Assembly: GCF_029784155.1 (NCBI RefSeq)
Contig: NC_073692.1
Location: forward strand, 425,487,324-425,551,323
DNA: 64,000 nucleotides
Reading direction: 5' to 3'
DNA from: Uranotaenia lowii
Lineage: Eukaryota; Arthropoda; Insecta; Diptera; Culicidae
Shown here in pieces: positions 1-11,832 of the stretch (the first letter of the stretch is position 1; every line of letters begins with the position of its first letter). The notes under the pieces are model-generated. The model saw only the letters and a program-made list of their open reading frames with translations, was not told where the DNA came from and ran no database searches. A program made the translations under genes and the position numbers.

Positions 1-3000
1 ATGATTTTCTGAAGATACCGTATGAATTCAGAGGAAACCTGGGCAATTGAGGCTTTCTTCGTTGTTTATACGCTTAGCGGTGTGCTAGGTTCTACTAAAC
101 AATTTGATAGATGCATGATTCAAAAAGTTTTGTGCGTTTTTTGGCGCATTCTCAATTGTAGCAAAGATTTTTCTAAAAAAAAATTGGATGAATATAGGGG
201 AAAATGGGGGCTATTGAGATTGCTCTCATAAAATGAGTTCTAAACGATGCTTTTCATTAGATTGACAACACACCTGATTAAATGTTTTGTTAACCTTTGC
301 TGATGCTTTCTCATCTGGATATTTTAAATTATATTGCATGAATTTATGGATGAATTTAGGAGAAATAGAAGTAAATGAGACCTTTCTCGTGAACTGAATA
401 CTGACCGGAGCTGATCATTTGCTTAAACAATAAGTTTAACATCTGATTCAATCATATTTATGCATTTTCTGATGCTTTTTCATTTGGAACTACGATTTTT
501 GGGAACATACCGCATGATTTTAGGGGAAGTTGTGGTGATTGAGGCTCTTCTCGTAAGCTTAATACTAAGCGGTTTACATTTTTCAGCATTTTGTGATGCA
601 TTGTCTTTTGTTATATTAATTTTTTTTCAACAAATTGCTCGATTTTAGGGGAAGCAGAGTGCTAAGCGGTGTACACCACTTGATTCAGAGATAAATTTTA
701 CACAAAATCACTTGGTTTTTACATTTTGTATGTGAATTGTTCGATGATACAGTGAAATTTATGCACAAATTAAAATAAAAACTCAGGGGAAGTTGGGGCT
801 ATTTAGCCGTTTCGATTCATTCTAATGCAAAAAAGCAACACGGTCATCTTAAAGATGAAGAAATCTATCAAAAACGATCTTTCGTAATGAAAAATTGTTG
901 AATTTAACTTAGTCTTTGAAAAAAAATTTAAGATTTGAGGAAAAGAGGCAAAATAAGCCACTAGTCGCTGTAAAAACAAAAATTGCGATTCAACCAACAT
1001 TTTTATTTTAATGAATATTGTTTAAAAGACTTTTTGTAGCAGGACAGATTGCTACAATCGACATTATGCCTTTACACGTAAAAAATTGGAGAAATCGAAC
1101 AAAATAAGGCGTTTACAGTCATTTTATCAGAAAGCGGTGAAAACCATTCGATTTCTTGTGTGTGTTGCAAAAGAGATGATAGTTTTCCCGAATTTATTAC
1201 AATTTAGGCGATCTTCAGAGGAAAAAGTACCTTTTTTTGATAAAAAAAAATCCCCACTGTATAACGGTTTGCAAAACCATGATATAAAAAATGGCACATT
1301 GTGACGTCATTTGGTCATGTTTGGTTATTTTGTTGGAATATTTTTCTCATTTTCGTGTAGATTTTCATTTCTTTCCTACTTGTGTAACTCTTGTATTATC
1401 AACATAATAACTTTTTATAAATTTGAGTTTTTTTTAATTTTTGTCAGTAGGGACATTTTGTTCATTTTGATCACATTGGTAATTTTATTATTTTTCTAAT
1501 ATTTTTCATTTTGGTCTGTTTGGTATTTTGAACATTTTTGGTGAATTTGGTGGTTTCATTATAAAGATCATTTAATTTATTTTGTAATATTATTTCAGTT
1601 ATTTGGCACATTTTTGTTCTAACCTTTGTTTATTTGTTTTTGTCATTCAGTTCATTTAAGGTTTATGATAACTTAAAACATTTTGTTTTATTTTTAATTT
1701 TTAAATTCGTTTTTTTTTGCTTGTATATTTTTATCTTGTTTATCTTTTCTGTATCAGAAATCAATTTCGATGGTTTTGTCTTATTCAGCAAAAAGTATCT
1801 GAAACATCAGCCAAGATCTGTTAATATTTTAATTTTATTGATCAGACTTGAAATTAATGTTTGTCATGCTGTACAGACATGGTTTAGTATTAGTTTCGTT
1901 TGATGCTTGACAATGAAGTTCTAAAAAAAGATCGTAGCAAATTAATACGATTAAAGTATGCAGCTTAACTTTGCTATTGGTTTTGATATAAAATATTGAA
2001 CAGGGGCGTTGCGCCTTCAACAATAGCGCATTTTGCACCACATTTCCAACATGTCAAACTTCGGCGATTGATTGGCTGGATTTTTTTTCCTGTCTCATAA
2101 TACATAACCAGTAGCGTTTCGGTTAGATCCATGTCCGATAGAAGCTGTATCTCAGACGGGCGGGGGGGAAAATCGAGAAACGCACATGATCTAACGACTA
2201 AATTATTTATTTATGCCATCCAATGCTAATGCAGGGGTTCAATAATAATGGAAAGTTGTCGTATTCGGCCAAGAGCGTTGGAAAACGAACGGCAAACAGC
2301 AGACAACGTAGTCTGGTGCTGCTGTTCATGGTAAGAAGCTTGTGGCGAAAATCGTAACTACACACAGATAGACATCGTCAACTAGTTGCCCCAGGGTAAG
2401 TGCTGTATCATAAACGTAGTGCATAATTCAGAAAACTCCCTTTGGTATAGTACACTCAGAGATGACATAATTCAGGTCAGCTATCGACTCCACTACCTTC
2501 CTATCTAATAAAATGATCCGTACCAGCAGTGACGAGCAAAGTTTATGAGAAAATCGAAAAATGTTTATGAGTTTATTAATCAAAAGCGCATTGGCAGCAG
2601 CCATCATCACAGGACGAGATGACGTTCGATGTAATCGTTTCATGTGGTTTCTGACTTAGCCGAGACTCATGCGCTTGAAATCTAACGTAAATGTAGTTGC
2701 TCAAAGAAGGAACCCTGCTATGCCATAAGTAAGTGAGCATATGCGAAATATTGTTATTAACTTGTTGTGGTTTGCCATATGCTCGGCAAGAGTTCGGTAT
2801 CGAAATCGAAAATGGCAGAATGCTTCTGATTCAGTAACAACCGACACATCGGGCACCTGCTCTCGTCTACCATCCAGAGTGATCCTACTGTGAGGAGGTT
2901 TTGACTTTAAAGAGCATTACCCACAGATGTCCGTAAGAGGCGGTTTGGATCGATTTATTAGACCACTCATTCAGTTGATGATTAATGGATCGTTTTACAC

Positions 3001-3543
3001 GACTGTAAACAACTTATTTATCGTGGCTGGAATTTTTCGCCGAAACCAGCTAGGGGAGATTATGTTTCGGAGAAACGAAAAGTTTGCTGTCACGATTACC
3101 TTTCCATTGCGTGTTTGATATTTTGAGGTTAATTTTTAAATTTGAGTAACATTTATCAAGTGTGTGCCACGCATTTATGATCATTTGATCAGCTAAACCG
3201 CATGAACTTGACTTGACTCAATTATGAAAAAAGGAGAAAAATCGAACGCATTCCAATTCGTTTATCAGTTTCCTTAAACTGATCTAAAAAGTTACAGATT
3301 TTTATTTTGGGTATGAAAATATCTTCTCATTAACAAATAGGTACAGTGAAAATAAAGGGGAATAAATAACAGGTAAGGTAGATATGGTTTCATTTGCTTT
3401 GAATACTCCCATAAAAATGGGAAGAATTTATGATTTTTCTTATCAACTTTAAATTTAGTTTTGGGAGTCAAATTCATTTTTTTTCTATTAAATCTTATTA
3501 TGTGTAGTGAAGGCACTTGGCATACATAGTTTTCTTGAAAAAT
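1..3543. other. AT-rich intergenic DNA with degenerate repeats
   Basis: No credible gene. The first ~800 bases hold several diverged copies of a motif resembling TTAGGGGAAGTTGGGGCTATT (for example near 190, 355, 520, 645 and 785), often followed by a variant of CTTAGCGGTGTAC, so an old dispersed or tandem repeat is present. Bases 1300-1760 are T-rich low-complexity DNA. Around 2040-3120 composition becomes more balanced and looks single-copy, but no frame shows a recognisable protein. Confidence 0.5.
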
Positions 3544-3702
3544 ATCTTAACGAGTGGTTTTCAAAGCAGTCCCTACCTCTCCCTTGGGGGGGGGGGGCTT
3601 GTAGAGCTTCCAGCGTAAGTTCGACTTTTAAATTTATGGGGCGTTGAGTTCATATAAAAATCCTTATTAAAACAAATTACGAAACAAAGTGGATATGAAA
3701 TA

Positions 3703-4901
3703 CAGTTGCGTTCAAAAAAGAATGAAATCGCATGAAGCTGCGCACCCACTTCCAACTTTGACAAGCTGCCATTTCTCTCTCGGTTTATATTTTTTCATGA
3801 AAACTTCACACAATCTAGTTCAACTATCTAACTAACACTCCACAAAATTTGAAGTCTTTTCAATGACGAGAAACAAAGATACAGCTTTTCCCGTAAAAAA
3901 GAGAAATTTGGAGTTGCTTCACTAAATTTGCTGTATCTTTGACAATTTTCATCAAAAAATCTTGAAATTTGGCCCAAAGATGTAAAAATATTTGATCTAA
4001 TATCAGGCCAAGTTTCGTCAAAATCGATGAACGTGATCAAAAATGGTACCGGATTGAAATTGAGGTTCATTATCGCCCAGCAGACGATTTCATTCTTTTT
4101 TGGACGGATGTTTGTATGGAAAACATCATAATCCATGTATTCTTGGTTTTCTTACACAAAACCAAAAGTTATCACAAAGAAATTGTTGTAAATTGCTTAC
4201 AACTTCATTCGTACTTTGTTTCGAAAGAGAAAATGTTTCAACAGGGTTCAAAATAAGAAAAAACAGAGTTAAAAAAATGACCTGCTAATTATACCGATAA
4301 ACAAATTTGATCCACAATTAAAGCGAGTATTCTATTCGCTCTTTTGTTTCAATACTAGCTCTGTTGGACAATTTCTATTTCTAAACAAAGCAAGGATGAA
4401 GTTACTATCAATTTACAACATTCTTTGTAATAAATGTTGGTTTTGTGGAAGAAAAACCCAAGAATACATAGATTACGATGTTTTCCATACAAACATCCGT
4501 CCAAAAAAGAATGAAATCGTCTGCTAGGCGATAATGAACCTTATCTTCAACCCGGCACCATTTTTGATCACGTTCATCGATTTTGACGAAACTTGGCCTG
4601 ATATTAGATCAAATATTTTTACATCTTTGGGCCAAATTTCAAGATTTTTTGATGAAAATTGTCAAAGATACAGCAAATTTAGTGAAGCAACTCCAAATTT
4701 CTCTTTTTTACGGGAAAAGCTGTATCTTTGTTTCTCGTCATTGAAAAGACTTCAAATTTTGTGGAGTGTTAGTTAGATAGTTGAACTAGATTGTGTGAAG
4801 TTTTCATGAAAAAATATAAACCGAGGGAGAAATGGCAGCTTGTCAAAGTTGGAAGTGGGTGCGCAGCTTCATGCGATTTCATTCTTTTTTGAACGCAACT
4901 G
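3703..4901. mobile_element. Long-inverted-repeat (foldback) element with TA target duplication
   Basis: The left end begins CAGTTGCGTTCAAAAAAGAA and the right end is its reverse complement. Both are flanked by TA (3701-3702 and 4902-4903), as in Tc1/mariner-type transposition. The inverted arms run roughly 3703-4166 and 4437-4901 (~465 bp each, nearly identical), leaving a ~270-bp AT-rich spacer. Apparent small open frames in each arm (minus 3828-4136; plus 4534-4776) are the same arm sequence read in opposite directions, not genes. No transposase is present, so it is non-autonomous. A transcript through it would fold into a very long duplex. Confidence 0.85.
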
Positions 4902-6301
4902 TACGTAACAACGAGTAAGTTTAATACCCAAAAATTACTTCACATAGCTAAACATCAAATGACAGTTATAACAAGTAATAGTTATTTTTTATTGTCACAT
5001 ATTTTGTTACGATCTATGAGCTGATCTAATTTTGTTAGTTTATTTTTGGTTATTTACACTATAAAATTTTTATTTTGAATGACAATGCTTAAAAATGTTT
5101 AAAATGTGTTTTCTAAAGAATTACTAAACAAAATATCTTTTGAAAAAGATCTGCGTTAAAAAATGTCATTTGTGATCCAATCATTAATTATTTTTTTGGA
5201 ATAATAAATTACATAAGTCTGACTTTTTAGCAAAGAGAACTCGTATTTTAAATTCTGTTTTGTTTTTTTTTTTTTTCATTTAAATCGATTCAAAAATTTA
5301 ATCTATTAAAAACTATCACTAAAACCGTCGGAATGCAGATATAAGAGTTTATTTTGAAGATCAAACTTCGTAATGCTACATAACTTTGAACAGGATTAAA
5401 TTCAGATATTAGGTTTCATAAATATAATAGCAAAATTTTTTATATCAAGAAATTATACTACATTTTATATTATTTCACGATCTTAACAGAATTCATTGCT
5501 TTCCATTAATGACAAATAAAGAATTTTTATATTTGTTTCAAATCAAACTGATTACAAAAGGGAACAAAATTTTCAGTGCTCTTTTCCTTATAAATTATTT
5601 TTAAGGATTTTGGCGTCCTGAATATGAATCATTTGTCAGATTCTGTCTATCACCTCGAATTTTGGTGATGTGGTGTGTTAAAATTTCAAAATTGGTTAGA
5701 TTTAAATAAATTCGATCTTTGATAACTGATAAGCTTTAAAACCTACATGAAAACTAAAAAGTGATTTTGAATCTATTTATTATTCTTTCAATCCAGAAAT
5801 CAGATCTTGACTAGATGCTCTGGAGTTTCAGAAGTTCTGTGCATTACATAAATTAAATTCTTAAAATCGAAGAGCTAACATTTCAACTATTTCTGGTATC
5901 ATTCAGGATTTTTTTTAGAACTTTGAATAGAAAATTTTAACCCATTTACCAACATTGTTGAAGACAATAATACGTTTTGACTTATGCTTCCAAAAATATC
6001 TAATTTTCAATTTGGTTTGAATCTTCCTCAGCATTATTCAAAATTGTAGTGTATCGCAGTTTTGAGATAAATTAGTATAAAGAAAACTTTAAGAGCATTT
6101 GTCTCTGAATTCAAAGTTACTCATGGTTTTGGGGAACTTTGATCAATGAATTAAAAGCTTTTTTTTGAAATTTTTGAACTGCTCTCTATTTTTGCAAAAA
6201 AAAGTGTAGAATCTTCTTAAGCGAATATTTGCCTATTTTTGAAATCTATCTCAAAAATAAGAGCTAATAGAATAAACTAACTGCGTACTTATCTGGAATT
6301 A

Positions 6302-6874
6302 ATTGATTAACTGGTTAATCGCCGCGATGAATTGTTTGATGTTATCATCGAGAACACAAGTACATTGGAGAAACAAGTCAATTCTTACAAAAAAAGATTG
6401 GAACAACATAAAAACGATGTTAAAAACAAAAAAATAGGAGGAACCGGACTTGCACAACATAGTATCGAGTACGGTCATGTTTTCGATTTTAAAAATACCA
6501 AAATTTTCGAAAAAGTCTCGAAGTACAACACCAGAATCTGTGCAGAAATGTTTCACATTAAAATTAGGGGCGACAACGACGTTGTTAACAAACAGAAAGA
6601 TTCAATTAACTTCAAATCAGCATACAACTCCATTTTACCAAAGATCAAGACACTGACAGATCAATGTAAACATAACATCAAAAACAAACAACAGACAGCG
6701 AATAACAGTACGACGATCGCTAGATAAAGTGAGATAATATACTATTAATAAAATTAATTTTAAGGTCCACTGAGGAGGAGCGAAACGCCAAAAGTAGCTC
6801 GAAACGTTTGGACCAACTGGCAAGTAATTTCGTTTTTATTTTCGCCGAAAAAAGTCGATGATAACATCAAACAA
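6302..6874 (+). mobile_element. 5'-truncated Penelope-like element fragment with 13-bp duplication
   Basis: The 13-mer TTATCTGGAATTA occurs at 6289-6301 and again at 6875-6887, bracketing this segment like a target-site duplication. The insert encodes the C-terminal part of a GIY-YIG-type endonuclease and ends with a 3' region containing CTCGAAACGTTTGGACC. A 21-bp inverted repeat lies near its ends (6330-6350 and 6856-6876). Penelope-like elements commonly insert as truncated copies carrying terminal or inverted repeats. It sits inside the probable hAT element at 3552-7194. Confidence 0.6.
6332..6727 (+). pseudogene. Penelope-like GIY-YIG endonuclease C-terminal remnant
   Basis: The open frame (~131 codons, opened by TTG rather than a genuine ATG) contains LEKQVNSYKKRLEQH, then GLAQHSIEYGHVFDF and a downstream AEMFHIKIR. 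This order of R..QH, T.L..H, GH.FDF and EM.HI is characteristic of the endonuclease domain fused C-terminally to Penelope-like reverse transcriptases. The upstream Y-I-G core and the whole reverse transcriptase are missing, so this is a 5'-truncated dead copy. Family assignment is from motif pattern by eye. A similar but more complete GIY-YIG core is seen on the minus strand near 52.56 kb. Confidence 0.55.
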
Positions 6875-7202
6875 TTATCTGGAATTAGCGCATCCGAATT
6901 TGCCACAAAGAGCTCTTTAATTATTTGAACTTCGAAAAAAATGAATTGCCTTGTGTTATTTTCAAGTTCAAGTGTTTGTCCTGGAAGTTCAAATTATTTT
7001 ATGTTTCCTGGAGGCAATATAAAATTAAATGAATTTTGAAGATTGTCTTACAACAACATAATGTCAGCTCCTGGATTTTCAACGATCCAAATCTAAACAT
7101 TGCTTTTAACACATAAAAAATCGTTCAGGGTGGCGATGAGCTTGAAAAGTTATCAAAAAGGGGCGGTGAGTAAAAAAAACTTTGAAAACCACTGATCTAG
7201 AC

Positions 7203-7984
7203 TAATATTTGAAAAGGGTCAACTTTTCAGGCTAATTTATTATGAAAATTTTAAGCTCCAAAATTACAATTCTAGTCAATTTAAAAAAAAATAACCATCT
7301 CAGAATTTGATTTTTTTTGTTGTTGTAGGGAACAATACTTATTACTACCCGGCTTAAAATTTTTTAATCAAATTCTAAGATTGCGTTTTTTTTGGGAAAT
7401 TGAGTTTAAGTTTTTGAAATGCCTTTTTCTCAGTGTAGGATTTCAAAAAAAATTCAATATTTTTTTCATCAAATTCAATCATTTTTCCAAAACTCTTTTA
7501 AAAACCACAATTGTGTAATTGAAATTTTCGAGCTTAACATGTTTATAGAATTTTTACCTGAAAAGTTTGGCCCTTTTCAAATGTTAGTGAAGATAATATT
7601 TGGGAAAAACTAAGCATGCCAAGTTGCTTTGCTAGGAAAGATCTTCTGCCCTCAAATATTCATTGAATTCCTAAAGGGTCATGTCAACTTTGTGTCGATT
7701 TGGCGTGAAATCCTTCAATATTAACATTTTAAATATCGTCTGAAAAACTTATGTTCCGGAGGTTAACATGAGCATTAGAGTGCCCCATATGCCACGACAT
7801 TTGAAAAAAGTTATGCGCTGCTGGCTGATCCTAGGCCTAGTACAAGGTCTCATGCCAAATTTGGACCAGATCGAATCAAGGGAAGGGGTCGCTCAACGAG
7901 CCTAAAGTTTGTATGGAGTTTTGAGACATTTTGCTCAGGAGGAACATGAAAATCCAGTTTTTCATGAATATTTCTTATGAAAAC
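7203..7984. other. Intergenic, AT-rich, no gene seen
   Basis: No supported coding sequence. The first ~500 bases are AT-rich. From ~7740 to 7940 composition is more balanced and the text resembles dispersed insect repeats (ATGCCAAATTTGGACCAGATC near 7853), grading into the 142-bp-period repeat at about 7985. Confidence 0.4.
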
Positions 7985-8389
7985 TCAAAACTATTGTGTG
8001 CCAATTTTCATCTGAATTCGATGTATAACAACGTCAATATCGCGAAAACAGCGATCAGTTAATATGGACGACCCCTTTGGCCGACCCCTTACACAAAATT
8101 TGACACCTGAAATCGATTTCTCGTCTTTAAAAACACTCATGTAGAAATTTCAACACAATCCGACGAAAAATAACGTCAATATCACGAAAACAATATTTGT
8201 CTTGTATGGACGACCCCCTTCAGAAGGCGTCATCCGAAAATCTTAAAACATGTTTTCATCTTTCCTAGTCCTAATGAACATCCATGCCAAATTTCAAACC
8301 TCTATCTCTTAGGGCGGCTGAGTCTATAGAGGAAAAACAAACAAACAAACAAACCAACATACAGAAATTGCTTCTTACATATATAGATA
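7985..8389 (+). repeat. Truncated copy A of the 142-bp-period repeat family
   Basis: Contains two subunits with the core GGACGACCCC (near 8064 and 8210) and ends in a CAAA-type simple repeat, ACATACAGAAATTGCTTCTT and a short TATATAGATA tail. It abuts copy B, which begins with ACTAGCTGATCCCATACG at 8391, so the two are head-to-tail. It lacks the first part of the family sequence. Confidence 0.65.
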
Positions 8390-8390
8390 T

Positions 8391-9538
8391 ACTAGCTGAT
8401 CCCATACGAACTCCGTTTCGCTTTCAACTTGGAATATGTTATGAACAGTTTGTATGAAAGTCAATTGCCAAGCATTTTCCAGATGCACTTCCCAATACAT
8501 TGTTAAGTAATAATCGCAAAAATATTAGACGATCACTTTTCTTTCGTCTGCTACTAAATTTGAAATCATGAATCAATTGACCGTGGCGAAAAACCCGTGT
8601 ATAAATTTCGACTCGATCGTTGCATAACAACGCAATTATTGCCAAACAGTTAAACCCCTTTCGGTGGCCTCTTATACAATCTTTGATATCCGAAATCGAT
8701 TGCCCTTCCCTCAAAACTCCCGTGTGCAAATTTTCAAAGCAATTCATTGCATAATAACGTCAATATTGCTAAAAACAGTGAAAATGTAATTAATGTGGAC
8801 GACCCCTTTCGTCGACCCCTGGTAAAACATTTGACATCTGAAGTCAATTGCCCGTTCCTGAAAACTACCGTGTGCAAATTTTCATCCCAATCCTATGTAT
8901 AATAACGACGATATTGCAAAAAATATGGAAAGTTTTATATGGACGACCCCCTTTGCCTACCCCTTACACTGAATTTAATACCTGAAATCGATTGCCCGTC
9001 CCTCAAAACTCTCGTGTACCAATTTTCATCTGAACCCGTTGTATAATAACGACAATATCGCATTAACAGTGAATTGTTAATATGGACGACCCCTTTGGCC
9101 GACCCCTGACTTTAATTTGGATAAGTGAAATCTATTGTTTGTCCCTAATAGCTCCTATGTGCAAATTTTCATCCCAATCCGATGTATGAAAACGTCAATA
9201 TCACTAAGATATTGAAAGATAATATGGACGACCCCTTTTGCCGACCCCTGACCCAAAATTCAATGCCTGAAATCGATTGGCCATCTCTCAAAACCCTCCT
9301 GTGCAAATTTTCATCACAATCCGACGAAAAATAACGTCAATATCGCGAAAACAATATTTGTCTTGTAGGGACGACCCCCTTCAGAAGGGGTCATCCGAAT
9401 ATCCGAAAAATTTTTTCATCATTCCTGGTCCTAACGAACATACATGCTCTCTAGCACTTAAGATGGCTGAGTCTATAGAGGACAAACAAACAAACAAACA
9501 AACAAACATACAGAAATTGCTTTTTATATATATAGATT
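8391..9538 (+). repeat. Copy B of the 142-bp-period repeat family (full-length-like)
   Basis: Starts ACTAGCTGATCCCATACG and ends with (CAAA)n, ACATACAGAAATTGC and (TA)n near 9538. GACGACCCC-type cores recur near 8652, 8794, 8935, 9079, 9221 and 9365, a spacing of 141-144 bp. Between cores each subunit carries a variant of GTGCAAATTTTCATCCCAAT and ATAACGTCAATAT. No protein is encoded. The class is unknown: the tail suggests a retroposed element, while the internal periodicity suggests a satellite-like body. Confidence 0.75.
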
Positions 9539-10206
9539 ATATCTGTGCAAAAAAGATTTTTTTTTTTCACAACAAGAGACACTATCTTTTTCGGAGAGTC
9601 TTTTACGGCGATTCCAGCTGAAGCGCTGTTTCATCTCGGATGTCCCTCTTGGCACCTCACGGAGATCGATCGCCTCAACTATTGGTCGGAAAACTATCAG
9701 ATTTTGGTCGGAAAATTGTCAGATTTTGGTTGGAAAACTAACCGATTTTAATCTGGAAACGACCCAGTTGTTTTACAGCTCACTCGCTAAAATTTATCGT
9801 CGTCAAGAAAGTTGTGTCAACAGATCACTGAACTGGTCTGAATTTTAGTCGTTTTCTGGTTTGTTTTCGAACTGATTCACGGGTTGATCGGACATAATTC
9901 CGACCTATTTTGGTCCAATTTCACGATCCGGGCTATGATCATTTCGAAGTAATTTTGAGTTTAGTGAATTGTGCTTTTCTTTTCAAACGTGTTATACTTA
10001 GTTTTATTAATTTCATAAAGTCACTGATTAATTTGTGATTATCAAAATGATTAACTGAAAGTAACCATGCTTTCGATTTGCATTCCCTAAACAAGGTACC
10101 TACTTGAATTTAAATTCCATTCACACCAGAATCTTGCATGCTTTTTTGCAATAAGGAAACTGCCAATCCAATTCATCCTGCCAACAATCCCTCTCACCTG
10201 AAAGCA
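9539..10206. other. Intergenic; short tandem repeat at ~9680-9745
   Basis: No gene seen. Around 9680-9745 the phrase TTGGTCGGAAAACTATCAGA is repeated about three times with changes (~22-bp period). The remainder is unique AT-rich DNA. Confidence 0.4.
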
Positions 10207-11127
10207 ATTAGGGGAGGAGCGGGCTATATGCGCCTATTAAGCAGAACACTGATTTAATCAAATATCACGTCGAATATGTGTACAAAAACTATATACACGT
10301 GTGCAGGCATCTTTTTTCTATACAATAGAGTAATTTTTATGTTAAAATTTTCTTCTGTTTCCAAGAAAACGATTTTATTGTAAGTGTTGTCTAAAATGCC
10401 GAACCTCAAACCGTGCGGGCTAAATGCGCCTATTTATGTTTTGCACAAAATTTCTGTTTTTTGGGCAATATTTCCGCATAATTTCATTGAAACTGCTAGA
10501 AAGTAATAATTTCCGTACGACAAAGCTGAAGTTTTATAAAAATCTATGTATATTATAATTTCATGGAATAAAACAAATGTTAGGGTTTCCATACTATGGA
10601 GGCAGTTCAACCATGAGAAAAACTTTATCAAATCTGTTTTTAGATCTTCAATTCTCTCTTAAGATGTTATTCAGAGCTTAGATTTGAAGGTTCAATGATA
10701 AAAATCATTTATTTATTCTATTTAACCTGTTATTTTAAGATGTTGGCATTTTACAAACATGATGAGGGCATACAAAATCACTCTATTATTTCACTAAATA
10801 ATCATTATTAAACGTCCACAAAAGCTGAAATATGTTTAATTTCTTAAGTTCATTTGAGTAAGAAACAAAAACCATCCTAGTTTTTGTTTTAAACTTCTTT
10901 ACGTATAATTTTTAAAAGTTGAAATATTACATCAAAATGTATCAAAACCTTGTATGATTTTTTAAATTTTTTTGAGTTTATAAATTCATAAAATTCTTTC
11001 TTGCCTTATGTTCTAAGCGTATCACCCTCAAAATGCATTGGTCAGATAAGCTGTCTAGTCAGCCATTTCACCAAACAGCCGTAGGGTCATTTAACCCGAT
11101 AGGCCCATTTAGGAAACCTTTCCCCTA
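10207..11127. mobile_element. Possible MITE with imperfect inverted ends
   Basis: The left end TTAGGGGAGGAGCGGGCTAT and the reverse complement of the right end (TAGGGGAAAGGTTTCCTAAA, reading back from ~11127) are recognisably similar over ~30 bases, both continuing into a GCGCCTAT/GGGCCTAT motif. The left-end motif recurs internally at ~10417 (GCGGGCTAAATGCGCC). No clear target duplication was found and the interior is non-coding. Confidence 0.35.
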
Positions 11128-11824
11128 CAGCTCGATTGAACGTTATCACCCCGATTTTCTTGCTTCTACGCGCTGCCTGTTGTACGAAAATGGCTAGCCT
11201 GTTTAATGCTTACTTAAGCTCACTTTAACTTAATAATCGTTGTCGTGGTCGTATATCATGGAGTATTGAAGCAATTAACAAGCTAAGCGGCCCCAAACTA
11301 TCTACGCGAACTTTTCTCGCGTGGCACCGGCATTTTTTCACCAAACAGCTCATGAACCAAAACCAACATCGACGCGAAGAGGAAACCGGGTCCAAATCAA
11401 TTAAAGAACACGGTTTTCAGCTTAACCAGCTGAGCCTAGTTATTCCTTGCTCAGAGTGAAACCCACAAACAGAGACCCCATGTCGTCCATTGGTGCTGCT
11501 GGAGACAATTAGCCTATTTCATAATCTTGCGGTGGGACGTGTCGTGCCAAACCTCTCGAACAGGTTAATGACGAGTGTTTCGTTTAAAGTTTTTTTTTTC
11601 TCTTGGCTCTCCCTAGAGAAGACTTAAACCATTTCGCAAATAGGCTTGAAAATACTTACTTGGAACTGAACTACCACAGTCTTTGCATCCGAAGGTATGA
11701 CTTAATCGTGCCCGGTGATAATAAATATGTTTATGAGTAATTGAATTTTCCAACTAAAGCGAAGGCCGAACCTTTTTCAGTGAACGACTTCAAGTGTTCG
11801 AGGAGCAGGACGTTACGTGAAAGT
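11128..11824. other. Intergenic island of more balanced composition
   Basis: No gene seen. Bases ~11130-11560 are less AT-rich than their surroundings and show no obvious repeats, so they could be unique or conserved non-coding DNA. No splice-bounded open frame is convincing. Confidence 0.3.
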
Positions 11825-11832
11825 ATGACAAC

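Larger units (their letters stand above)
3552..7194. mobile_element. Probable old hAT-type DNA element hosting nested insertions
   Basis: Left end GAGTGGTTTTCAAAG (3552) and right end CTTTGAAAACCACTG (ending 7194) are inverted repeats matching at 14 of 15 positions. Flanking octamers ATCTTAAC (3544-3551) and ATCTAGAC (7195-7202) agree at 6 of 8, as a decayed 8-bp duplication would. hAT-superfamily elements make 8-bp duplications and often start CAGTG-like. Inside lie a TA-flanked hairpin element (3703-4901) and a Penelope-like fragment (6302-6874), which would make this the older host. No transposase frame survives. The rest of the interior is AT-rich and non-coding. Confidence 0.45.

Noticed and set aside
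3828..4776. Two similar small proteins (102 and 80 codons) on opposite strands
   Set aside because: They are the same arm of an inverted-repeat element read in both directions.
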